DNA of 60,967 nucleotides from an uncultured Clostridiaceae bacterium. GTDB taxonomy: Bacteria > Bacillota > Clostridia > TANB77 > CAG-465. Below the pieces are notes generated by a model. It was not told where the DNA came from and did not search any database. It saw only the letters and a program-made list of their open reading frames with translations. Location: contig CANCXL010000010.1 in assembly GCA_947381905.1 (NCBI GenBank), positions 1 to 60,967 on the forward strand. The letters run 5' to 3'. A program made the translations under genes and the position numbers. Within the stretch, counting starts at the first letter, position 1, and each line of letters opens with the position of its first letter. This document shows, piece after piece, positions 17,643-23,977 of the stretch.

Positions 17643-19178
17643 CTAATTATCTTGCAATTCATATTTATTAAGATTTTCTTCATATCGTATAATTAAATCT
17701 TCAAGCTCATCTATTCTTTCTGTAAGATCATCTATTGTATCTTGTTTATCTGATACGTCTTGCTCTAATTGATTAATTCTATTATTATAGTCTTTTTGTC
17801 TTTTTATTTTACTGCTTTCATTTTCTTGTAGTTTTTCTATAACCTCTTTAGACGCATAAACTTTAACTTCGTATATTCCTTCATAAGCTGGTATCTCTTT
17901 TCTATTTATACTATCTATTGAATCTCTTATCATGTTAAATTCTTCATTTTCTTTTAAGTCACTATAAACATATAATGTATTAGACGCTGTTTTAGTTGTA
18001 TTCATATAAAAGTATTTAGAATGTTCTGCAACAAGTTTTATATTATCTCTATCTTCCTCTACAAATGACACTGTATAATATGAATCTACTGAAAGTCCTT
18101 CTTCGTAATCTATATATAATTTTGTTTCAACAATATTTGAATTATCTCCTTTAGTTGAATAATTAAATCCTGACATTCCTATTAAAATAAATCCAATTCC
18201 AATTCCACATGCTATAACAGCACTAATAAATTGAAGTGCCATTCTTGTTTTTTTACATTTTTTACTTACAATTATATTATATGCAATTTCAATTATTACT
18301 AAATCAGCTGCAATTCCTGCAAGTATACATATTAATGCACCTACAAAAAGCATTCCTGTTTTAATAAAGACAAAACTACATACAAGTGCCACTGTAAGAG
18401 CTATAAGACCAATAATAAACCAAAAGGCAAAAAATCCTACTGCAAGTTTTACTCCAAACATAATTATCTTAGTAATTCCAGATAAGAATTTAGATTCACT
18501 ATGTGCTGGATCTCTTATAATAATCTTCTCTTTTCTTTTCTCAAATAATACTTTAGAATCTTTTTTGTTATTTTCACTTTCTTTGTCGTTTCCTTCTGTA
18601 TCTTTTTCTTCTTTTTCACTTTGCTCTGCTATTTCAAAATAATCTAAGTATCTAATTTTAAACGCATGTAATATAATTACCACTCCAATAACCAAAGCAA
18701 ATATTATATATATTGCATCTAGTATATCATAAGCCAATGAATATGCATTATATGGTAACCATCCTAAAAGACCTCTTACTACTTGTGAACCTATTCCACC
18801 TATTATTCCTAAAATTAAAAATAGTATTATTCCAATAAAGCATTGCTCAATAATACATTTTATTATTTGAGTAAATTTCATATTTGCAAACATAGTTATA
18901 GTTTTAGTTATATAACTAAAAAAATCTTCAACATATTTGTTTAAATTGTTTTTGGAATCTTTATTCTCTTTTACCTCTTTTACATTTTCATTCATAAGTT
19001 CATCAATATTATAATTAAATAACTTACATATTGTTAACACTTTATCCATTTCTGGATAGCTTTGACCAGATTCCCACTTTGAAACTGCTTGTCTAGATAC
19101 TCCTAACTTTTCTGCTAGTTGTTCTTGTGACAAGTTATTCTCTTTTCTAATTCTTTTTAAATTATCTGGTAATTTCAT
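17643..19178 (-). CDS. XRE-family DNA-binding protein with large membrane domain
   Basis: A 511-residue protein. Residues 4-60 are a Cro/C1-type helix-turn-helix (NLSQEQLAEKLGVSRQAVSKWESG). After a linker come two blocks of membrane helices (two near residues 110-185, then about four near 235-345), an extracytoplasmic domain and a C-terminal coiled coil. It is probably a membrane-bound transcription factor; the signal is unknown. The open frame extends 50 codons upstream, but AAAGGAGGAGG before the ATG at 19178 fixes the start. The promoter region carries two copies of a decamer that may be its own operator. Confidence 0.82.
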   Translation of the reverse strand: MKLPDNLKRIRKENNLSQEQLAEKLGVSRQAVSKWESGQSYPEMDKVLTICKLFNYNIDELMNENVKEVKENKDSKNNLNKYVEDFFSYITKTITMFANMKFTQIIKCIIEQCFIGIILFLILGIIGGIGSQVVRGLLGWLPYNAYSLAYDILDAIYIIFALVIGVVIILHAFKIRYLDYFEIAEQSEKEEKDTEGNDKESENNKKDSKVLFEKRKEKIIIRDPAHSESKFLSGITKIIMFGVKLAVGFFAFWFIIGLIALTVALVCSFVFIKTGMLFVGALICILAGIAADLVIIEIAYNIIVSKKCKKTRMALQFISAVIACGIGIGFILIGMSGFNYSTKGDNSNIVETKLYIDYEEGLSVDSYYTVSFVEEDRDNIKLVAEHSKYFYMNTTKTASNTLYVYSDLKENEEFNMIRDSIDSINRKEIPAYEGIYEVKVYASKEVIEKLQENESSKIKRQKDYNNRINQLEQDVSDKQDTIDDLTERIDELEDLIIRYEENLNKYELQDN

Positions 19179-19220
19179 GTTAAACCTCCTCCTTTCTACA
19201 AATAATTTTACTTTGCATAC

Positions 19221-19306
19221 TGGTTGCATTCCACCAATTTCAAGTTGTTTTTTGTATATTTTTGGTTGCATTAGCATGATTATACCACTTTTAGGATAAA
19301 AAACAA
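19221..19306 (-). promoter_or_regulatory. Promoter region of the XRE gene with a repeated decamer
   Basis: On the minus strand TTGTTT (19301-19306) and TATAAT (19279-19284) are 16 nt apart. The decamer AATGCAACCA occurs just after the expected start (19263-19272) and again 42 bp further on (19221-19230), about four helical turns away. The spacing suggests a repeated binding site, perhaps for autoregulation. Confidence 0.5.
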
Positions 19307-19312
19307 AGAAAA

Positions 19313-19342
19313 AAATATAGATAACCACTCTTATCTATATTT
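19313..19342 (-). terminator. Terminator after the YgjV-like gene
   Basis: A 12-bp stem (AAATATAGATAA and complement) with a 6-nt loop is followed by a U-rich run on the minus strand. Confidence 0.75.
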
Positions 19343-19353
19343 TATTTTAAATT

Positions 19354-19878
19354 TTAAGTTTTTAGAATATCAATTTTAATTATTGCAAAAATAGCACCTA
19401 AAATTTCAATCATACAAGTAAGTATTCCAAAATATGCAGACACTCCTATGTCATAAAATATCCAAATTAAAGGACCAATTGCAGAACAAAATCTATATAT
19501 TGTTAAATTATCTTGCCAAGCGCCATAAGTATATACAATTGCAGATAAAACTGGAAGGATACTAATAATACCATCATATGATAGTATACCTACAATAATA
19601 GTTGTCAAAACTATAAGTATTAATGTAAAAATATTCTTATCTTTATTATTTTTACTATATAAGTAAAAAATATAAGCACGTATAATACCTAGTATTGATG
19701 CATATGCACCACTTAATCCACCTAGAAATAAATATTCAATAAAACATGATATATTACAAAGTATTAACAATACTAGAACTCTATTTTTCTGTTTCTGGAA
19801 ATTAGATACTGCAGCAAATAATACACTACAAAGGCCCGCTATCTGTGAAAAAACAAATGGTAAAGTAATTTCATACAT
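19354..19878 (-). CDS. YgjV-like inner membrane protein
   Basis: A 174-residue hydrophobic protein with about six or seven membrane helices. The pattern FVFSQIAGLCSVLF, CNISCFIEYLFLGGLSGAYAS and IYRFCSAIGPLIWIFYDI matches the YgjV (Imp-YgjV) family, of unknown function. Two ATG codons lie close together; AGGAAGG is 7 nt from the ATG at 19878, so I use that one. Confidence 0.72.
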   Translation of the reverse strand: MYEITLPFVFSQIAGLCSVLFAAVSNFQKQKNRVLVLLILCNISCFIEYLFLGGLSGAYASILGIIRAYIFYLYSKNNKDKNIFTLILIVLTTIIVGILSYDGIISILPVLSAIVYTYGAWQDNLTIYRFCSAIGPLIWIFYDIGVSAYFGILTCMIEILGAIFAIIKIDILKT

Positions 19879-19935
19879 AAACATTCCTTCCTATAAAATA
19901 CTGATACTCACTTTATTAGTATTATTTACCATGAT

Positions 19936-20964
19936 TTAATACTTATTTACTTTTTTTATTATTTCTTCGTATTGTTTAATAAGATTATTATAACTTTCTA
20001 TGCTTATATGTTCATCTATTTCGTGTGCAGTCATAGGTCCTGCTCCAAGTATTATCTTTTTAGATTTTTCTCCTCCAAAACTTGCTTCAGTCATAAAGTT
20101 AACCGTTCTATTTTTTTCTAAAAATTCTACATCATTATAAAAAGGTTCAATTTGTTCTATTACTTCATAATCAAATTTATATTTTTCCTTCATACTATTT
20201 AATTTTTCTTTTATCATTCTTATTATCTTACTATCTGTTATTCTAAAATCTAAAGTTGCAATGCATGAACAAGCAACAGAGTTTTTAGCACTTCCACCAT
20301 TTAATAATCCAAGATTCATTGTAGTATATGGTATTTCATATTTACTATCTACTAAAGATTTTATTTCTTTTTCATAATAATGATTTAGCTCACCAAGCAT
20401 TTTTACAGCATTAAGATTTGCACTAACTCCTTTATCTGGATTACTAGAATGTGCTTTTTTTCCATAAAACTTAATATCTATTTCAAGAAGTCCTTTTCCT
20501 CCTGTATATGCCATGTTATTTGTTGGTTCTCCATAAATCATATATTCTGGAAAATCTTCTTTTGAATTTACTATATCATAGATTCCTCCAAATCCTATCT
20601 CTTCATCATATGTAAAATATGCTTTTATTCCATATTTTAATTTACTTAAATCTATATTTTTGCATGCATTAATAAATGCTGCAATGCCAGATTTCATATC
20701 ACAAACACCAAGACCATATATATTATTTTGACTTACAACCATCTCTAAAGGATTTGTTTTCCATCCATCTACATACTCTACGGTATCAGTATGTCCTAAA
20801 AATCCAATTTTAGGATTATTTCCATATTGCATAATAATGTATTTACCCTTATACACTGTTTTGAAATTTAAGCTTTTTAACTCACTCTCAATATAATTTA
20901 TTATTTTACTATTTTCTTTGTCTTTTATTGTATTAAATTCTACTAATTTCTTTAATATATCCAT
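19936..20964 (-). CDS. M20 family metallopeptidase (ArgE/DapE-like)
   Basis: A 342-residue zinc-dependent amidohydrolase of the M20 family. Zn-binding and catalytic motifs are GHTDTV near residue 74, GVCDMKSG near 102, YDEEIG (catalytic Glu pair) near 137 and GEPT near 160; the dimerisation domain opens with KKAHSSNPDKG. ArgE/DapE relatives remove acyl groups from amino-acid intermediates; others cleave dipeptides, and the substrate is not clear. The final Zn ligand is in the C-terminal AHEIDEH motif. An AAAGGAG SD supports the start. It stands alone downstream of a terminator. Confidence 0.85.
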   Translation of the reverse strand: MDILKKLVEFNTIKDKENSKIINYIESELKSLNFKTVYKGKYIIMQYGNNPKIGFLGHTDTVEYVDGWKTNPLEMVVSQNNIYGLGVCDMKSGIAAFINACKNIDLSKLKYGIKAYFTYDEEIGFGGIYDIVNSKEDFPEYMIYGEPTNNMAYTGGKGLLEIDIKFYGKKAHSSNPDKGVSANLNAVKMLGELNHYYEKEIKSLVDSKYEIPYTTMNLGLLNGGSAKNSVACSCIATLDFRITDSKIIRMIKEKLNSMKEKYKFDYEVIEQIEPFYNDVEFLEKNRTVNFMTEASFGGEKSKKIILGAGPMTAHEIDEHISIESYNNLIKQYEEIIKKVNKY

Positions 20965-21003
20965 AAATTTTCTCCTTTAATAATATAAATAAAAATAAAA
21001 TAA

Positions 21004-21046
21004 GAGTGCACATATAAGCAAATTAAATTTACCCATACATACACTC
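21004..21046 (-). terminator. Hairpin after the 33-aa ORF
   Basis: GAGTG/CACTC continues into a longer stem with G-U pairs, followed on the minus strand by TTATTTTATTTTT. Confidence 0.6.
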
Positions 21047-21076
21047 CCATATCTATAATTATATTATAACTATATT

Positions 21077-21178
21077 TTAGGCATCAAGAATATGCGCATG
21101 AATAAATTTTGCCAAAACAAAATGTCTCCATGCTCTATGATGCATATTTACTAAACTATTACTTATACATTTATTCAT
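21077..21178 (-). CDS. 33-residue peptide behind a leader terminator
   Basis: The ORF starts at an ATG with a very strong SD (GGAGGAGGG at 6 nt) and encodes a cationic His-rich peptide that begins MNKCISNSLV and has MHHRAWRHF in its middle. It has its own promoter (21329-21357), a roughly 120-nt structured leader ending in a terminator-like hairpin, and its own 3' hairpin, so it looks like a deliberate unit. No family recognised. It could be a small regulatory or membrane-active peptide; no long hydrophobic helix is present. Confidence 0.55.
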   Translation of the reverse strand: MNKCISNSLVNMHHRAWRHFVLAKFIHAHILDA

Positions 21179-21203
21179 GTTCTTTTCCCTCCTCCAATTA
21201 TTT

Positions 21204-21322
21204 AAAAAAGCCTTATGGTGATATCTTTTAAGACTCCTCCATAAGACTTACTTATTTCTGTGTAAATAGATATTTCTATTCTGTACTGCTCACATTAACC
21301 TGCTTAAGTACACTCTTAATAT
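21204..21322 (-). ncRNA. Structured leader RNA / possible small RNA upstream of the 33-aa ORF
   Basis: From the promoter at 21329-21357 transcription should begin near 21322. The RNA has a small hairpin (AATAGA/TCTATT) enclosed by TGTG/CACA and ends in a terminator-like hairpin at 21209-21248. It matches no riboswitch I know. It may be an attenuated leader of the ORF at 21077-21178 or a stand-alone small RNA of about 120 nt with occasional read-through. Confidence 0.5.
21209..21248 (-). terminator. Leader terminator before the 33-aa ORF
   Basis: Stem AGTCTTATGG / CCATAAGGCT (one G-U) with a 20-nt loop containing GGAGGAG, followed by six U on the minus strand and then directly by the SD of the ORF. 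Confidence 0.7.
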
Positions 21323-21328
21323 GTATTA

Positions 21329-21357
21329 ATATTAGCATATGACATAAAATTTGTCAA
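21329..21357 (-). promoter_or_regulatory. Promoter of the leader RNA / 33-aa ORF
   Basis: TTGACA (21352-21357) and TAATAT (21329-21334) are separated by 17 nt on the minus strand, directly after the terminator of the 66-aa gene. Confidence 0.75.
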
Positions 21358-21362
21358 TAAAA

Positions 21363-21386
21363 ACAAGGTAGATATTACTCTACCTT
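21363..21386 (-). terminator. Terminator after the 66-aa gene
   Basis: A 9-bp perfect stem (CAAGGTAGA and complement) and a 6-nt loop are followed by TTTTTATT on the minus strand. Confidence 0.85.
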
Positions 21387-21471
21387 GATGCATAGTATCA
21401 TATTTTCTTCTCTCCTATTTATGTATATAATCGAATGAATTATATAAAAGGGGGAAACCTTTATAAAATTG

Positions 21472-21672
21472 CTAAATGTCTAAAATGTATTTCAAATTAA
21501 GAACTCTGCCTTCAATTGCATATAGTAAAACAGCCTTTTCCTTATTTGATGTAGTTAAATTTCTTTTTTCTACTAAATGCACTAAAGCATATACATTTTG
21601 CTTAATTTTATGCAAATCTTCAACACTAATGCTTGCGACAGCGCTAGTATCAAAATTTATACGTTCACTCAT
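21472..21672 (-). CDS. Small protein of unknown function downstream of the tandem RNA repeats
   Basis: A 66-residue soluble, probably helical protein containing SISVEDLHKIKQNVYALVHL. A GTG lies three codons upstream, but AGGAGGTG at 5-6 nt selects the ATG at 21672. The nearest promoter is the third copy of the repeat promoter at 21802-21830; between promoter and gene lies a terminator hairpin (21741-21772), so expression would need read-through. A terminator follows the gene. No family recognised. Confidence 0.65.
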   Translation of the reverse strand: MSERINFDTSAVASISVEDLHKIKQNVYALVHLVEKRNLTTSNKEKAVLLYAIEGRVLNLKYILDI

Positions 21673-21740
21673 TTTAGTCACCTCCTAATTATATGATATA
21701 AGGAGATATGATACTAGCACTGGTTTAATATATACCAAAA

Positions 21741-21772
21741 AGGTATAATTACTCTTTTTAGTAATTATACCT
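21741..21772 (-). terminator. Terminator/attenuator before the 66-aa gene
   Basis: A 13-bp perfect stem (AGGTATAATTACT and complement) with a 6-nt loop, followed by TTTTTGG on the minus strand. Confidence 0.7.
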
Positions 21773-21833
21773 CAAAATTTAAGATAATATATTATACTAT
21801 TATTATACCACTTTTTACCTTGAAATACAAATT

Positions 21834-21905
21834 GGAGTAGATTTTCATCTACTCCATGAATAAACGTATAGTATATAGGTCTATAAAGTCGCAATCCCTA
21901 TATAC
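21834..21905 (-). ncRNA. Predicted small RNA, repeat unit B
   Basis: Transcribed from the promoter at 21912-21940 (TTGTGC-17-TATAAT). The RNA opens with hairpin 1, stem TATATAGG/CCTATATA and a 17-nt loop, and closes with hairpin 2, stem GGAGTAGAT/ATCTACTCC capped by a GAAA tetraloop (21834-21855). Only a weak U-run follows, so the 3' end is uncertain. No known RNA family recognised. Confidence 0.5.
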
Positions 21906-21943
21906 ACTTTTATTATACCACTTTTTATCTCAAAGCACAAATT

Positions 21944-22015
21944 GGAGTAGATTTTCATCTACTCCTTGAATAAACGTATAGTATATAGGTCTATAAAGTG
22001 GTAATCCCTATATAC
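21944..22015 (-). ncRNA. Predicted small RNA, repeat unit A
   Basis: Transcribed from the promoter at 22022-22050 (TTGCTC-17-TATAAT). Structure is the same as unit B; hairpin stems are identical and the first loop differs at two positions. Hairpin 2 lies at 21944-21965. Confidence 0.5.
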
Positions 22016-22076
22016 ATTTCTATTATACCACTTTTTGTTTTAAAGAGCAAATTTAAATAATATGTAAATATTAATA

Positions 22077-23432
22077 TTACTTAAGAGTTAGTACTACAAC
22101 ATTTTCTATATGTTCACTGTTTGGAAATAAGTCCACTGGAGTAACCACTCCAACATTATAATATTGGCTAAGTATTTTTAAATCTCTTGCAAAAGTTGCG
22201 GGAGAACAGCTAACATACCCTACTTTTTTAGGCTTAAAATTAATAATATATTCAATACTTTCTAAATCTAATCCCTTTCTTGGAGGATCTACAACTATTA
22301 CATCTGGATGAATATCTCTTTTTTGGTATTCTACAATTTTAGATTCTACACTGCCTGCAATATATTCAGCATTATCTACATTGTTTAATTCTATATTCAT
22401 GTTAGCCATTTTAACAGCTTGTTCTTCAATCTCTATTCCATATAATTTTTTTACACTATCACTTAAAAATATTCCTATTGAGCCTACTCCACTGTATAAA
22501 TCAAATAATATCTCGTCTCCATTTAATTCTAGTTTTTCTTTTAATACATTATATAATACTTCTGCTTGAACTGTATTTACTTGAAAGAAAGATTTTGAAC
22601 TTATATAGTATTTATAATCTCCAATATAATCTTTTATATATCCACTACCATATAATATCTTTTCTTCCTTTCCTAGTATTTCGTTTGTTTTGGATGTATT
22701 TAAATTTAGTATAATAGATTTTATATTTTCATTATCTTTTAAAATATTTACTATTTCTTCCATTCTAACATCAGTAAATATATCTTCTTTGTTTACTATT
22801 ATAACTATCATCATTTCTCCAGTATAATAGCCTCTTCTAATTAAAATGTGTCTAATATCTCCTGTATTATCTTCTTCGTTATATCCAACAAATCCCTTTA
22901 ATAATAGTAATTTAAATACTTCTTTAGACATTCTATCTATTTCTTGATTTTGAATAAAACATTCCTCATTTTCAATTATATCATGACTTCTTTTAGCATA
23001 AAATCCTAATTTATTTTCACCCTCTACTGTTCTTCTTACAGGATATTGTGCTTTATTTCTATAATATAATGGTACTCCCATTCCTATTACATTATCTAGT
23101 CCTGCATATTTTAATTTTTGTTTTGCCAATGTATTTTTTACAAGTTCCTTTTTTATTTGCAACTGACTATTATACTCTATATGTTGTCCTGAGCAACCAC
23201 CACATCTTTTATATGCACCACATATTGGATCTACTCTTGAATTATTTTTAGAAACAATATCTATCATTTTTCCAATGCAAAAAGAATTATTAACTTTAAT
23301 AATTTTAGTTAATATTCTTTCTCCTTTTATTGCTCCAGGTATAAAAACAACTTTATTTTCATGTCTTGCAATTCCCTCTAAGTTTATTCCATTATCTATG
23401 ATTTCTAATTCTATTTCATCATTCTTTTTCAA
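22077..23432 (-). CDS. rlmD: 23S rRNA (uracil-C5)-methyltransferase RlmD/RumA type
   Basis: A 451-residue SAM-dependent RNA methyltransferase. It has an N-terminal TRAM-like domain, Fe-S ligands in CGAYKRCGGC near residues 72-81, a SAM motif FDLYSGVGSIGIF near 310, DPPRKG near 380 and the catalytic SCSPATFARDL near 405. It methylates uridines of 23S rRNA; which of the RlmD/RlmCD sites is served cannot be decided. Translation appears to begin at TTG with AGGTGG 8 nt upstream. No clear terminator follows; the tandem RNA repeats begin just downstream. Confidence 0.9.
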   Translation of the reverse strand: MKKNDEIELEIIDNGINLEGIARHENKVVFIPGAIKGERILTKIIKVNNSFCIGKMIDIVSKNNSRVDPICGAYKRCGGCSGQHIEYNSQLQIKKELVKNTLAKQKLKYAGLDNVIGMGVPLYYRNKAQYPVRRTVEGENKLGFYAKRSHDIIENEECFIQNQEIDRMSKEVFKLLLLKGFVGYNEEDNTGDIRHILIRRGYYTGEMMIVIIVNKEDIFTDVRMEEIVNILKDNENIKSIILNLNTSKTNEILGKEEKILYGSGYIKDYIGDYKYYISSKSFFQVNTVQAEVLYNVLKEKLELNGDEILFDLYSGVGSIGIFLSDSVKKLYGIEIEEQAVKMANMNIELNNVDNAEYIAGSVESKIVEYQKRDIHPDVIVVDPPRKGLDLESIEYIINFKPKKVGYVSCSPATFARDLKILSQYYNVGVVTPVDLFPNSEHIENVVVLTLK

Positions 23433-23607
23433 AACTTATTCCACCTTTTTTATCTTTAATGATTATACCATATAGCAAAAGATATGTTCAATAACTAATT
23501 TACATTTTAAATATTTTTTTATTTTAACTTTGTAACAAAATATTATATTTTAGAATATAGTATATTAAGTTGAGCATAAAGCTTAACAAACAAAGGAGTG
23601 AATGTGT

Positions 23608-23739
23608 ATGTGCATAGATCGAGATAATCTAGTTTGGATAATTGTCTTAGTCCTAATACTAATTATTCTATACTTCATTTGTAATGAAAAGAATTCATCT
23701 ACACCACTAAACTTTGATACTTTCTTTGAAAGTACTTAA
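23608..23739 (+). CDS. Small single-helix membrane peptide
   Basis: A 43-residue peptide, MCIDRDNLVW followed by an isoleucine/leucine-rich membrane helix (about residues 10-26) and a polar tail. AAAGGAG lies 9 nt before this ATG; an in-frame ATG two codons earlier is too close to the SD. It is the first of two small plus-strand genes and may form an operon with the Cys/Gly-rich one. No family recognised. Confidence 0.6.
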   Translation: MCIDRDNLVWIIVLVLILIILYFICNEKNSSTPLNFDTFFEST

Positions 23740-23768
23740 AGTTTATATAACAAAGAGAGGTGAATTTT

Positions 23769-23933
23769 ATGATGGATGAAAGATGCGGATGTGGTAACTG
23801 TGGAGGTTGCGGATGTGGATGCCAAAACAACTGTGGTTGCGGATGCGGAAATAACGGATTATTCGGTGGCGGAAACTGTTGCTGTATCTGGATAGTATTA
23901 ATTATAATTGTACTATGCTGTTGTTGTTGCTAA
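23769..23933 (+). CDS. Cys/Gly-rich small membrane protein
   Basis: A 54-residue protein. Residues 5-35 are a run of CG, GC and CGCG units with Asn and Gln, followed by a hydrophobic helix (IWIVLIIIVL) and a terminal run of five cysteines. Overall it has 19 cysteines. The layout, a small Cys/Gly-rich head with one membrane helix, recalls YjcZ-type and spore-coat-associated small proteins of Firmicutes, but no assignment is possible. A GAGAGGTG SD and a strong terminator frame it. Confidence 0.65.
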   Translation: MMDERCGCGNCGGCGCGCQNNCGCGCGNNGLFGGGNCCCIWIVLIIIVLCCCCC

Positions 23934-23948
23934 GCACATAAATACATA

Positions 23949-23977
23949 AAAGTGGAAGGATTTATTCCTTCCACTTT
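23949..23977. terminator. Bidirectional terminator between the small plus-strand genes and uvrA
   Basis: A 12-bp stem (AAAGTGGAAGGA and complement) with a 5-nt loop; T-rich runs lie on both sides, so it can end both converging transcripts. Confidence 0.85.

Larger units (their letters stand above)
21801..22054 (-). repeat. Tandem 110-bp promoter/hairpin repeats (two full copies and a partial third)
   Basis: Units at 21801-21910 and 21911-22020 are about 91 % identical (10 differences by eye); 22021-22054 repeats the first 34 bp. Each unit carries, on the minus strand, a TTGnnn-17-TATAAT promoter and, after the next start point, two strong hairpins. The conserved parts are the -10 region, the hairpin stems and the linker; differences cluster between -35 and -10 and in the first hairpin loop. 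Period is exactly 110 bp. Confidence 0.9.

Noticed and set aside
21286-21308. Shared motif CTGCTCA...TTAAC...TTAAG at 21286-21308 and 60161-60178
   Set aside because: The two AT-rich segments differ in spacing and surroundings; the likeness is too short to claim a common RNA family without a search.
21476-21688. Plus-strand ORF of 70 codons opposite the 66-aa gene
   Set aside because: Lacks an SD, whereas the minus-strand ORF has AGGAGGTG at ideal distance and flanking terminators in its own direction.
21834-21965. CRISPR array in the tandem repeats
   Set aside because: Only two full 110-bp units with near-identical sequence throughout; no short repeat/unique spacer pattern and no cas genes.
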